Shown here: one piece after another, positions 22,093-33,037 of the stretch | Layout: each line of letters begins with the position of its first letter | How positions within the stretch are numbered: the stretch's first letter is position 1 | Assembly (NCBI RefSeq): GCF_000226115.1 | Contig: NC_016459.1 | Location: 2,713,501 to 2,777,500 of the forward strand | Reading direction: 5' to 3' | DNA: 64,000 nucleotides | DNA from: Thermothielavioides terrestris NRRL 8126 | Taxonomy: Eukaryota; Ascomycota; Sordariomycetes; Sordariales; Chaetomiaceae | Position numbers and translations under genes: made by a program | The notes under the pieces: generated by a model | Told to the model about the DNA's origin: nothing | Databases searched by the model: none | What the model saw: the letters and a program-made list of their open reading frames with translations, nothing else

Positions 22093-24784
22093 ATGGCTGC
22101 ACCCAAGAAGAGAAAGCTGGATGGCAGTGGCAGCGGCAGTGGCAGTGGCAGTTCCACGCCGACCAGTATGACTTCTCAAGGCTCTGGAACAGAACTCCGA
22201 GATGGCCCGCTAACTCGACCAAGTGATGAGCGCGTTTGCCGCCAGGCAACAACTGTGGGGAGTTGCAGCAACGAGGAACAGCACGGCAGTCGAGAAAGCC
22301 ACCGCGGAGCCGGCGCCTGAAAATGTCACGCAGCCGGGAAGGAGCGACCGAAGCAGCAAACGCCAGGCCACAGAAGAGCCAGTCCTTGGCTCTACTACTG
22401 CTCCCACAACGACTAGTGCGGATTCGAAGCCAAGGCAGACAGCCATCGAAAGCGGGCAGCCTCGGGCGGGGTACGTTGTCTCGTCTCTCACTCTCAGGCT
22501 GATACTGACCAGGAACCAGTTCTACCACGCCGCGGGTCGAATCGGCTGAAGCGCCAGTCAGACAGCACTCTTCGTTTCGGCCGAGCAAGAAAAACCTCCA
22601 ACGGAGAGCTGGAGGCCGGATCGTGCTAACTTGCCCCGAAGCAGAGGTATGCCCGTCCACCGTCTTAGGCTGGGATCCTGCTTCTGCGTCAGGGTCTGGA
22701 TCTGCTTCTTTGCTAACCAACACAGCGGCTTGTGCTTCTCGGGAGCTACGGCGTCAAGGTACAGGAGGGCGAGGCAACCATCGCTGGAGCCATCTTGACG
22801 CCCTCTGACGAGGTGCAATGGGTTCATGCTCCCCTCTGCCATGCCGTGCCCGTGCTGCGGGCAGCCGACGACACAGTCCTTGAAGTCCTCCCGCATCCTG
22901 CCGCGAAGGGGCTTCGGCAACTCGCCAAGCTGAATCCCTGCTTCGCCAGGCTCTGGAACGAGACCGCTTCGCAGGAATCTGCGAGGAGCAAGCCCAGCAA
23001 ATCTCTTGGAACCTTTCAAATTGTTTGTGGCCAGTTACCCCTTCATTTCTGTCTGCGTGAACTACTAACAAGGGCAGATCTACACCTCTGATGATGTCCC
23101 CAAGAGGGCCGCCTTGCAAGAACTCGTCTCGCCGGCGGAGTGGAATAAGAAGCTATCTGGGCTGGCGGCCGGGAAACCGAGAGGCGCCCCCGCTATTTTC
23201 CTCTGCGGGCCAAAGTCATCCGGGAAGTCAACGTTCGGGAGGCTGCTGGCCAACCGCCTCATAACCGACCGACGAGGCTCCAAGAACGAGCTATGGTCGA
23301 GCGTCATGGTGCTCGACCTCGATCCTGGACAACCTGAATACTCGCCGCCAGGGGTGGTCTCCTTGTCCAAAATTGCGGTGCCCAACCTCTCCCCTTCCTT
23401 TTGCCATCCCATTCTACCGCCCCACGACGGCCAACTGCGGGCCCACGCCATTGCATCTGTCAACCCGGGTCTTGACCCGGCTCACTTCATTGAATGTGCG
23501 CTCGACCTCTACGCTCACTATCAACGAAGCCGCGACGCCAAATATCCCTTGATCATCAACACGCCCGGCTGGATTCAAGGCACCGGCCTCGACATCCTCT
23601 CTGACCTGATCACAGCCATTCGTCCGACCGAGGTAATCTACATGTCGCAGGACGGTCCCGACGACACCGTCAGTACTCTCCAATCCGCCTGCAACGCCGC
23701 CGCCGCCGCCGCCGCTCCGATTCCGTTCACCACCCTCCCCTCTCAGCCGAGCGACATGTCATCGCGCACCTCCCTCCACTTGCGCACCATGCAAACAATG
23801 TCCTACTTCCACCTGCGGCAGCCTGAGCCGCCGCTCCAACAACCCGCAGCCCTTAGCTGGGACCCCACACCCCTAACTGACCTTCGCCCCTGGAGGGTCA
23901 GATACGCCGGCCCTCCCAGCCGCCGCGGCTTCCTCGGCATTCTCTGTTACGACCATCAGCCCGCACCCTCCCTCCTCGCCGAGGCAATCAACGGCACTGT
24001 ACTGGCGCTGGCGAAGCTAGAAAGCCGCGCTGCGCTGCGGGATCTACGCCCGCTCGACTACTCTGACGATGACGATTCTCTATCAACCAACCACCCCACA
24101 GAACCGGAAACAGACCCCAACCAACTTACCCCCAATGATGAAGGCGACGACGGCAACATATACAATGGCAATGCCTCCCACCACACCAAACAACACAAAC
24201 ATCACCGCAAACAGCAATCCGCCCCGCCGCCCTCATCCACACTGAAACCCCCACCCATAACTACTGCCCTCCCCACCGACCTCCCCCTCATCCCCAACCC
24301 GCAAGGCCGGACCCTCGACCCGCGCCACTCCCACCTCCTCGGCCTGGTCCTCGTCCGCGGCGTCGACACGTCCCGCCGCGAGCTGCAGCTGCTGACGCCG
24401 CTCGCGCCGGAGACCGTCGCCGGCCTGCGCGGCGAGGAGCTCGTGCTCGTGGCCGGGCGATTCGACCCGCCCAGCTGGGCGTACAGCGAGGGGCTGTACC
24501 GCAGCCGCCGCCGGCGGGGGGCGGCGCGTGCCGGTTCCGGGCGGGATGCGGATTCCGCTACGGATTCGGAATCGGGGTCGGCGTCTGCGTCGCTGGGCGA
24601 GGGGGATGATGAGGATGATGTGGAAGTGGAGGGGGAAGAAGAAGAAGAGGAGGAGGAGGAAGAGAGGATGGTGGCGGGTGAAGAAGGGATGGAGGTGCCG
24701 TGGGTGGAAGTGCTGCACGGGAGCCAGAGGCGGGCGGTGGGGAGTAAGGTGTGGAGGGTCAGGAGGGATCTGGGCAGGAGTTGA
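22093..24784 (+). CDS. grc3: Polynucleotide 5'-hydroxyl kinase Grc3 (NOL9 homologue)
   Basis: Grc3 phosphorylates 5'-OH RNA ends and works with the nuclease Las1 to cut and process ITS2 in pre-rRNA. Five exons (22093-22165, 22224-22470, 22520-22646, 22726-23022, 23078-24784) give 816 residues. The first intron has a CTAAC branch point and closes the frame exactly. The N-terminus is a nuclear-signal-like PKKRKLD followed by a Gly-Ser repeat. LLGSYGVKVQEGEATIAGA starts the N-terminal beta domain. Walker A GPKSSGKST sits near residues 291-299, then VMVLDLDPGQPEYSPPG (Walker B/base-binding region) and YPLIINTPGWIQGTGLDIL. Two disordered segments are inserted in the C-terminal half: an Asn/His/Pro-rich tract (~24060-24300) and an acidic tract (~24590-24665). 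Kinase motifs are intact. Exon 4 ends at an unusual GTTTGT donor. Confidence 0.95.
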
Positions 24785-25012
24785 CTGGTGCTGGGGATGC
24801 TGATGTCATGGGGTCTATGTGTGCGAAATTCCGGGTGGATTCCCGCCCGGATGCAAAGGTTTCATATATATAGACGATAGAAGCGAAGCAAGCTATGTAC
24901 AGACCATCCTCGGTCGAACCAAGTCATGCATCGTTCCTGCTATGCGTTCTCCCACCCCGACCCGCCAACAACCCCTCGACGGAGCGAGCCCTTGCAAGCC
25001 TCCTCCTCCTCC

Positions 25013-26090
25013 TTACTGGCATTGCGAGTAATAGTCGTTCAGATACTTGCAGGTGTAGCCCGCCGCGCAGGTGGTGCAGCCGGTGAACGAGATGCCACCG
25101 CACTGCTGCCACTGGGGAACGGTGCAACCGCTGCTGCCCCCCTGGCTGCTGGTAGGAGCGGCGGAGGAGGTGGTCGTCGCCGCCGTCGTCGTCGTGGGCT
25201 TCGCCGTCGTGGTCTGCCCGCCCGACGGGTTGCTGCCGCCGCCGTTGTTGCCGCTGCCGCTGCAGGTGAACAGGGGCGGACCCGGAATGGTGTACTGGCT
25301 GGACGGCGTCATGGAGTAGATGTTGATCAGCAGGCCCGGGTCGGTTGCCTGGTAGATGCCCGGGATGCTGTACGTCTGCGGGCTGGCGCTGCCGGAGCCG
25401 CCCACCACGTTGATCTGCGCGCACTCCATCTAGAGCTGGGGTTAGAGGGGGGAAGAGGTTTGAAGTCTATGGGGAGCGAGAGAGTGGCTTACGTAGAGCT
25501 GGGCACCACCCTGCGTGCTGGCGGCGTGGAGCGCGATCATCTCGGCGCGGAGCAGATACTGGCCGTTGGGAATGCAGGCGGGGATGTCACTGGTGGTCGA
25601 GTCAGCGAAAATGGTCCCAGTTCAGTTCATCATCTGGTGGAGAAGCTTACATATATTGGAAGCCACCGTTGGTGATCACCGTGCTGGTAGCCCAATTGCC
25701 ATTGTCGTAACCGGCCTCCTGGATCTTGAACCAGCCGCCGCCGATACCCGTGTCGGTCAAGGCATCATCGACCTTCTTGAGGTAGGCCAGGGTCGGCCCC
25801 TTGTGGCTGGCGTCCATGACATCGTCGGGGCCGGATGTGAGGGTGTGCCTCCAGATCGCCGCGACCGTGGTGCCGGCGGTGACGTTGATGATGTACGGGG
25901 ACGGCGTCGTGGGGTTCGGGGGACCATTGCAAGCCAGTGAGTCGGAGGTGACGTCGGTGATGGGACCGTCGTAGCTAGGGTCCCGGATGCCGTAGGATAC
26001 CGGATAGGTCGTTCCCCCTGACTCGAGCTGCACGAAGATGGTATGAGCAGTCGCTGCCGACGCAGCGGCGAGGAGGCTGAGGCCCTTCAT
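25013..26090 (-). CDS. AA9 lytic polysaccharide monooxygenase with C-terminal CBM1
   Basis: AA9 enzymes are secreted copper monooxygenases that oxidatively cleave cellulose. Three exons (25651-26090, 25493-25589, 25013-25429) give 317 residues. The first 15 residues are a signal peptide ending ...AATA, so cleavage leaves His16 as the mature N-terminus, the first half of the copper histidine brace. The second histidine is H82 in IWRHTL. The outer-sphere and axial residues fit the family pattern ALH...GAQLYMEC: H168, Q177 and Y179, the tyrosine codon being the last of exon 2. The catalytic domain ends around PGPPLF. A Gly/Ser/Thr-rich linker leads to a CBM1 with paired cysteines and aromatic residues (QWQQCGG...NDYYSQCQ), which binds crystalline cellulose. 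All active-site residues are present. C1/C4 regioselectivity cannot be judged here. Confidence 0.97.
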
Positions 26091-26114
26091 TGCGTGGGTG
26101 TTTCGAGGAGGAAC

Positions 26115-26120
26115 GTGGGG
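26115..26120 (+). promoter_or_regulatory. Possible CRE-1/CreA site (GTGGGG) upstream of AA9
   Basis: GTGGGG fits the carbon-catabolite repressor consensus SYGGRG and lies 25 bp upstream of the AA9 start. The consensus is degenerate and expected often by chance, so this is suggestive only. Confidence 0.25.
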
Positions 26121-26180
26121 GGAGATGCTTTAACTACGGCACTGAACACAACCTGGAATTCATGCCATGGGAGACCTGGG

Positions 26181-26190
26181 GATATATGTA
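26181..26190 (-). promoter_or_regulatory. TATA-like element of the AA9 gene
   Basis: Read on the minus strand the sequence is TACATATATC, about 90-100 bp upstream of the AA9 ATG. This is a plausible TATA position for a strongly inducible secreted-enzyme gene. Confidence 0.45.
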
Positions 26191-28069
26191 GCTTTCTTTT
26201 TGCGCTTGAGTGGCCTCCCTGCGGAGACCGGCTTGCCATGGTTCAAACCTGGGAGGCAGAAGAAGCCCGAGATCCTCCACCGTCCCACACGCACCCATGT
26301 GCGAACTGGGATCCAATGATGAAGCCATCGAGATGGTCCGGCCACCCCCGTGCAGGCTTGTGCTGCATGGTTGGCGCGCCCCAGGCTTGGGGGGGCGGAA
26401 CGAGGACGTCCGAACCTGGGCGGTTAATGTATTTACACTAGATGTTTGGGCAACCCGCTTCATGCCACGCGCGCGCCAGGTTGCATCGTCATGCCTTTAC
26501 TTTGTTGAGCAACTGCGATCGTCGGCAAACCCATTCCCATTCTCTCAGAAACCTGCGAGCAAAGAACTCTGTATCATTTCTGTCGTGTGGCCATACATAC
26601 CTATGTGACGAGACACAGAAAAATCTGGGCCGCCATGATCGCCGGTTATTTTGAAGGGTAAATTGTGGGGAGTGTTGACGGACTGGGCTGTTTGGGTATG
26701 CGCGCCCCACGATGGAACAGACGGGACTCGCTTCCGAAATCTCGGATGAACGGGCGCCGGGCGGGCAAGACCATGTCTTGCTTCTCGGTAAGTACTGCTA
26801 CTGTGGTGGAGAGGCGGATCCGAAAGTGAGTGAAAGGAAGGCTGGAGGTTACATCAGTCCCGCTCTCGGCAGGAATCAGGTTGAGCGCGCCTGCCCAAGC
26901 AGCTCCCGCAACCCGGTTTGCCCGCCGCCAAGGCACAGTTTCGAGAATGCACGACTTCACAAACGCCGGATTTGGCGATATCGCATGGCGTAGAATGCAC
27001 CACGGTGAGGAAGGGACTTCCCCCTTGAGGAAAGGGTACGGGACAGTCGGGTTCGTGCAGCAAGGCGCAGGAGCTCCCCCGCAGGAGCCTCCGATCGAAA
27101 CGAAACCAGAATGCAGCTGCATCAAAAGAGCAAACTGCTCGTAGTCCCCAAGGTTTGTTGGACAGTCCACTTGGGTCCGGATTCGATTGGAGTGCTGTGT
27201 TTGTCAGGTGGCTTTATGTCCCAATGCCATGGCAAGCAAGGCAACCTGATCGGCTCCCGACTCCGACGCTATTGCTTCGACATCAACGATGCGTCTCCAG
27301 CAAGAGATCTCCAGCAAGAGAAGGAGACCCATCGCGCGGATGCCGCAGCCGACTTCCGCGGGCGCCGCTCGGGCTGTGAACATCGCCCAGAAATGGACGC
27401 CAGAAGCATCGCATGCCTTACCAGTTGACCGTCCACACTCCTTTTTGAACCGAACTTTTTGCTTCTTTGCAGCTGCTCGCTCGTGGTTCTCGGACAGAGA
27501 TGGCTCCGGCGCATCCCAAGCAACGCCTTGAAGGTGCTGGCAGTGCTGAGTGCCGCATGTTGCAGAGTGTCGAGCTCCGGCAGATCCTGACCAGGCGGGA
27601 CGGACGAGACACAGGTAAGCTGCGTTCAGATGAGAAGCTGGAGCTCACGCAGGTGTCTCGACTGTTGTGCAACCAGGCTGAGTGTCTTGGATTGCGACAC
27701 CACCCACAAGCGACGTGTCTGAAGCGCCAGGGCTCTGGTGTCTAGGATGCTGCCAACAACCGCTAGCCTCTGAAGCAACCAGCGGTTTGTTTTGGGATTT
27801 GGTTGACTGTGTTTGACACAGCGGTCTCTTCGGCCACAGCAACGCCTTTGTCTACCATCCGCTCCTGAGGAGGTGCTAGTCGCGCAGACATTGGCACAAA
27901 GACAACGGGCTGGTGACAATGCCTATGTCCTGTCAGCGGAATCACTCGGATTCAAATATATGTAACAAAAGATATCTCCAACTACTTGCCCTGTGGATTC
28001 CCATGCTCAAGTTTCCGAAGTTGAAACTCTTGCGTCTTTAACTTTGGGCATTACACCTGTTATCTCGAC

Positions 28070-28933
28070 ATGGCAATGCCGCTCCAGCAAGGAAGCGAAG
28101 CGGGTGTCCAGGGCGCCCAGGAGGCAGGAAACTGGACCCTCGTGCAGGTCGTCGTCGTAACTGTGCTTGCCCTGGTCGCATTTGGATCCCTAGTCGGTCA
28201 CATCTTCGAATGGATCAGGTCGCGCAGAATTGCCAAAGAGATGGCAGCCAAACTGGACAACACGGTAGCTGAGCTTGGCGTTCAGCAGGATCGAGCCGAA
28301 TCACTTGAGAAAGCACTGGGCAGACGGGAGGCTTTTATCCAGCGCAACGTCCTCAGTGGCCCAGAAGCGTATTCTGCCGCGTCTCCCGAGTGCTGCCAAT
28401 GCACACAGTGCACACAGGCGTCCCCGCACGAAGGCGACAACAATGAATTCTTCGCGATAGGCAGCGAGGATGAGGATGACAACAGCGATGGCCAGAGCGA
28501 AGCGGGCGAGAGTCTGTGGTCAGTCCCAGCCTTACGTGAAAGATATCCTCTGTCACCGCCACCAATGTCAGCGGTTCGAGTGAAGCCTAGTGAGATAAGG
28601 ACTATCGACTTGCAGCCAAGACAGAACATGACCAGAGAGGTGCCCTCAGGCAATGCGAAGTCCGAGGAGTCTTGGCCCCGAGTGGTTGGGGACGACCAAG
28701 CCGAAGCTCCCTTGCCGGTCGAGTTAGAGGAGGATGCATCTCGGGTGTATCACGAACACTCAGATTCCTCTCCGCGAGAGAGCTTGCGTGCTCAACTCGA
28801 CCGATATTGGCAAAAGAATTCGCTCGAAGCTCACCCGGAGGATGTGCTGAAACAGGCTGAGGGTGGTGAACTTACCGAGGTCGAGATTGCTGTTGCCGAG
28901 GCTGGCCATGGAGGTAAACAAAATGGCGACTAG
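28070..28933 (+). CDS. Hypothetical single-span membrane protein
   Basis: I do not recognise this family. The single exon encodes 287 residues from an ATG with a CGACATGGC context to TAG. Residues 1-22 are polar. Residues ~23-46 form one hydrophobic segment (LVQVVVVTVLALVAFGSLVG), followed by a basic RSRR stop-transfer stretch, suggesting an N-out/C-in single-span topology. A helical, heptad-rich segment at ~52-88 could form a short coiled coil. A Cys-rich patch, CCQCTQCTQ, lies near residue 108. The remainder is acidic and Ser/Pro-rich and probably disordered, with possible amphipathic helices at the C-terminus. The sustained open frame, the coherent membrane segment and the good start argue for a real gene. 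No nearby partner suggests a role. Confidence 0.65.
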   Translation: MAMPLQQGSEAGVQGAQEAGNWTLVQVVVVTVLALVAFGSLVGHIFEWIRSRRIAKEMAAKLDNTVAELGVQQDRAESLEKALGRREAFIQRNVLSGPEAYSAASPECCQCTQCTQASPHEGDNNEFFAIGSEDEDDNSDGQSEAGESLWSVPALRERYPLSPPPMSAVRVKPSEIRTIDLQPRQNMTREVPSGNAKSEESWPRVVGDDQAEAPLPVELEEDASRVYHEHSDSSPRESLRAQLDRYWQKNSLEAHPEDVLKQAEGGELTEVEIAVAEAGHGGKQNGD

Positions 28934-29350
28934 GGCGCTGCCGCGATGTTGAGGCCAGCCACAATGCGCTAGTCATGGAACAGCAGCAAGACTAGCGATG
29001 GGGAGGAGCTCAAGCAGGTCGCCCATCCCAAGAGCAGCCATCACAACCCTTCCCGCGCCAGTGTCGCGGAAAGGCGACCCAGGTCCGGATGGCAACTTCC
29101 CTTCGTCACAAATCAGACTAACCTAGCCGAGCCCGGAGTAGGGGCCAGCCTGACCCAGATTGTTAGCAGTTTCGAGATTGAGTAACGTGTAGCAGAAAAT
29201 ACTGACCGACTTGACCGCGGTGCTAATTAACGTGAACCCATGACGGCGTGTATGCTTGCAGTGTCGACACAACTTCCAGACCCATTCACTCCTCAACTCG
29301 GGGCATGACGCGGCCCCGCTCTCCCCGTTGCTGTCACCCTCATCGAAGGG

Positions 29351-29383
<33 letters not shown>

Positions 29384-30826
29384 AGGAGGAGAAGAAGAAG
29401 AAGAAGAAGAAGAAGAAGAAAGCTGCGAAGTGTTGGCCAATCGGATAGACAGTGATCATGGTCGGGACAGGAGGAGCCAATCGCAAGAAAAGCCCAGGGG
29501 AAGTAAGTCCGAAGGTTGCCTGCACCGCTCTGGTCCGAGCCACAGCAGCCACCTCCCTACTTTCATGGGGAAGAACCCCAGATCTCTGGTCAGATTGACC
29601 GATCAAGCAACCTTCCAGGTCCTTTTCCATTGACATGTCGTTGTCCCGCACTCTTGCCATACCACTCAGACCATCTGCGCTATACTGACTCTCAAGGCAG
29701 CCGCCCCTTTTCCGTCTTGTCGATAAGCACTGGACTCGTCTGTCCAGAGGGGCAGGACTATCCTTTTGGTCACACCTTCAAGCACGCTCCTGTGTCGAAA
29801 GGGAGGTATGTTGGTTTGTGTGGAGGTTTTGCACCATGGTCTTCATTGGGAAGAAAAATAACACGACGAAGAGGATACTGTGGGAGGAAGGAGGACAAGT
29901 GCGGTTCCCCAAATGTGGAAAGAGGACCCACATCCCTGCAATCCCCACTATTCCCCTCCGCAAAACGCGGGGAAGCGCCGCGGCAGTTGGCACGCTAACG
30001 CTCAGGACAGGCACCCCCTGTCGCGCATAGCGCCAAGTACACTACCGAAGCCTGACAAGGTCTCGACCACCACTTTAATGGAAGTCCACCTCAGACTTCC
30101 TACTTGATTCAAGCTGAACCTCCATCCTTCCCCGCTTGGCGACGGCGATAGCACCCGGATGCGGTAAATGGTCCAGGTCGTCGCGTCGAGAGACTTGAAC
30201 ACTTGACAGCTTTCTCGTGGGCCGGTCCACGCCCTCGGATGCGGGGGAGGGCTTGGCCATGCTGGGGCCGGCCAGCACAACCTGGAAGTCATTGGCCACG
30301 GAGAGCTTACGGATAGTGGTTCGGTACTATCACTTACAGGGTGTGCGCACGAAATAGATTGGGCGGGCGCAGACGGGTTCGGTTGCTCGGCTGTTCTCCT
30401 GCTTCTGCGGGCATGAGGTTAAGTGGTGTTCTTCAACGGTCAGGGAGGGCACCGGCGATTGGATACCATGATGCTTGCTTGGGTCGAGGCCGTTGACTAG
30501 TGAGCCGGGGGGAAGAGGGTTTGGGGTAGGGCCGTTTTGATCCATCCATCCATTCCTTCCCAGATGTTCGTCTGTGCTACTCCCCGGCATTAGGATTCGG
30601 TCATGCGGCGCCGGACACATCTATACTGGTGTATTTTATCACCTGCCTTTCCTGCCTGCTCAACCGTCCTCTTCGCTCGCCGCCCGTCCCCCCTCTCTTC
30701 CTCTCTCCTCCTTATCGGCCTTCCCGCTTCTTCCAGCAACCAAAGAAGACAAACAATAACACCAGCCTCACTCGCCACCAGTGGCATAGGACTGCAGCAG
30801 GAACACCCGCTGCACCTACGGCCATC
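28934..30826. other. Intergenic region between orphan gene and MFS transporter
   Basis: About 1.9 kb between two rightward genes. It contains the poly(A)/GAA tract listed separately and, just upstream of the transporter, a CT-rich leader (about 30630-30780). The open frames present come mostly from low-complexity sequence. No RNA gene is seen. Confidence 0.45.
29351..29421. repeat. Poly(A)31 followed by a (GAA)n microsatellite
   Basis: Thirty-one consecutive A residues at 29351-29381 run into a purine-only tract ending in about ten GAA units. The whole 71 bp is polypurine on the plus strand. It could be a slippage-prone microsatellite; a retroposed poly(A) tail is possible, but no element is recognisable beside it. 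Confidence 0.9.
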
Positions 30827-32740
30827 ATGATGTCTCCCGCTCTCGAAGAAAAGCCCGGGTTCGAGAACATCGAGGCCGCTGACTCGGACCAGGGCGTCGC
30901 CGCCACCAACAATGACAGTAAAGCGGCGTCTGCCGCCAAAGCAGCAGCAGACGACTTCGGCTTCTCGCTGGCAGAGCAACGCAGAATCACGCGGCAGGTC
31001 GACCGCCGGCTGGTGCTGACCGTCGGGGCCATGTACTGCGTCAGCCTGATGGATCGCACCAACCTGGGCGCGGCCAACATCGCGGGGATGGCGAAGGACT
31101 TGGAGTTGATTGGGAATCGATATGTACGTCGTTCCTTTATTTGCTCACCTACCCCAATCGCCTTTCTTCAAACCTCAGCATCTTCCTCTCTTCCATGACT
31201 GGAGGAAATGAAGCAAACAAACAAAAGGGGTGGAGGGGGTGGGAGGGGGTGGACGAGAAAGCTGAGAAGGAACGGGCGCCAAAGGATGCTAACGTCCGTG
31301 ACAGAGCGTCATCTCGCTCGTCTTCTTCGTGACATACGTCGTGTTCCAGCCGCCGTCGACCGTCATCGTGCGCAAGATCGGCCCGCGCATCCACCTGGCC
31401 GCCATCACGCTGCTCTGGGGCGCCTGCATGACCGGCATGGGTTTCGTCAAGAGGTGGGACCAGATGGCCGGCCTGCGCGTCCTGCTCGGCGTGCTCGAGG
31501 CCGGCTTCTTCCCCAGCTGCGTCTACCTGCTGAGCACGTGGTATACGCGATGTGAGTCTGCACTGACTGACTGCCCTTTCCGCTCCGTAGGGGGTAATAC
31601 TGGGAAAAATGGAGTGTGTTTTGTTCATTGTGAATAGTGTTGCTGACGCGACGCAAAGACGAGGTTGGAAAACGGAACTCGGTCTTCTACCTGGTTGGCT
31701 GCGTTGCCGCGGCGTTTGCGGGCATCCTGGCCTACGGGGTGAGTTTGTGTTCGCCTGCGGTCCCTTCGTGAGACGCTCTGGTTCCGTGAGCTGACTGCGC
31801 CGCTGCAGATCATGCAGATGGGCGGCCTGTCCGGGCTCAACGGCTGGCGCTGGATCTTCATCATCGAGGGCATACTGACTATGCTGCTCGGCATTGCTGG
31901 CTACTGGCTAGTAGTGGACTTTCCCGATGCGAAGCGCCGTAACTGGAGCTTCCTTGGGACGAGGGAGCGTGAGTGGTATGTTGTTCTGTCTCGTCTCCCT
32001 GTTTCTCTGTTTCCAAAAACTTTTCCGGCTTACAACTTACGCAGGATCTGCGCCCGCGTGGATGCCGACCGCGGTGATGTCAAACCGCTTCCCTTCTCGC
32101 TGGCCAAGTACCTGCGCGCGGGTATGGACATCAAGGTGTGGGCGTACGCCATGATCTTCTTCAACACGACGACCATCACGTACGCGCTCGCCTACTTCCT
32201 GCCCATCATCCTGACCGAGAACCTGGGCTTCAGCGTGGGCGCGTCGCAGTGCCTGGTGGCGCCGCCCTACGCGTTCGCGGGCATCGTCATGTACGCCACC
32301 GGCTGGCTGGGCGACCGGTACCGCGTGCGCGGGCCCATCATCGTCTTCAACATGCTGCTGTGCATCATCGGCCTTCCCATCGTGGGCTTCCACTCGAGCG
32401 CCGCCGTGCGCTACTTTGGCGTCTTCCTCGTCACCGCCGGCGCCAACTCCAACGTGCCGGCGGCCATGTCGTACCAGGCCAACAACATCCGCGGCCAGTG
32501 GAAGCGCGCCTTCTGCAGCGCCACCTTCGTGTCGTTCGGCGGCATCGGCGGCATCGCTGGGAGCTTGGTGTTCCGCAGCCAGGACGCGCCCGCCTACCAC
32601 CCGGGCCTGTACGCCTGCATCGCTACCACGCTGCTGAACATGGTCATCGTCGGCTGTCTGAGTCTCTACTTTTACCGGCTCAACAAGCAGGCGGACCGGG
32701 GCGAGCGGGAGCTGGAGTGTGATGCGGTAAGTCTTGTTTC

Positions 32741-32773
<33 letters not shown>

Positions 32774-32867
32774 CTTCTGCCCTTGGTGTGCAAATATACT
32801 TGGGCGGCTAGAGCTGACGCAGTCATAGGACGACACTTACGAGCCCGGGTTCCGCTATACATACTAG
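30827..32867 (+). CDS. MFS transporter, DAL5/anion:cation symporter family
   Basis: Six exons (30827-31123, 31305-31551, 31659-31738, 31809-31975, 32045-32726, 32829-32867) give 503 residues, typical for an MFS carrier of the anion:cation symporter family (allantoate, nicotinate, pantothenate and similar organic anions). The signature DRTNLGAANIAGM after the first helix is characteristic. GFFPSCVYLLSTWYTRYEVGKR is the usual helix 4-5 signature, restored across two introns. About twelve hydrophobic segments can be followed, with a central cytosolic loop around PLPFSLAKYLRAGMDIK. The N-terminal ~65 residues are hydrophilic and the short C-terminus ends EPGFRYTY, a common ending in this family. 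The last exon is only 13 codons including stop. Substrate cannot be assigned. It is tail-to-tail with the GH3 gene, 170 bp apart. Confidence 0.92.
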
Positions 32868-33037
32868 GAGGACCGCTGGAGTGGTTGCTGGTGCCATGTG
32901 GCGTGATTGATGACAAGCTAGCCCATTGACGGATCATGTCTTCCTTGGCTACGAGTGCAAATGAATGATCTCATTACAAGCCACTCAGTCGTGCTTGTGT
33001 CTGTCTGCCTGCCTCTCCAGTCATGCCCGCCGGCATG

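Larger units (their letters stand above)
26091..28069. other. Divergent intergenic region AA9 / orphan membrane protein
   Basis: About 2 kb should hold the AA9 promoter and the promoter of the gene at 28070. Open frames here (one of 174 codons on the minus strand at 26646-27170) have no family features or protein-like composition. A 14-bp direct repeat (tctccagcaagaga) occurs near 27293-27321. No RNA gene is seen. Confidence 0.45.

Noticed and set aside
26646..27170. 174-codon open frame on the minus strand between AA9 and the orphan gene
   Set aside because: No recognisable domain, uneven composition, and a weaker 93-105 codon frame on the other strand. It is probably chance in non-coding DNA.
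29351..29421. Poly(A) tail of a retrotransposon
   Set aside because: No reverse-transcriptase fragment, LTR or target-site duplication was seen upstream, so it is listed only as a repeat.
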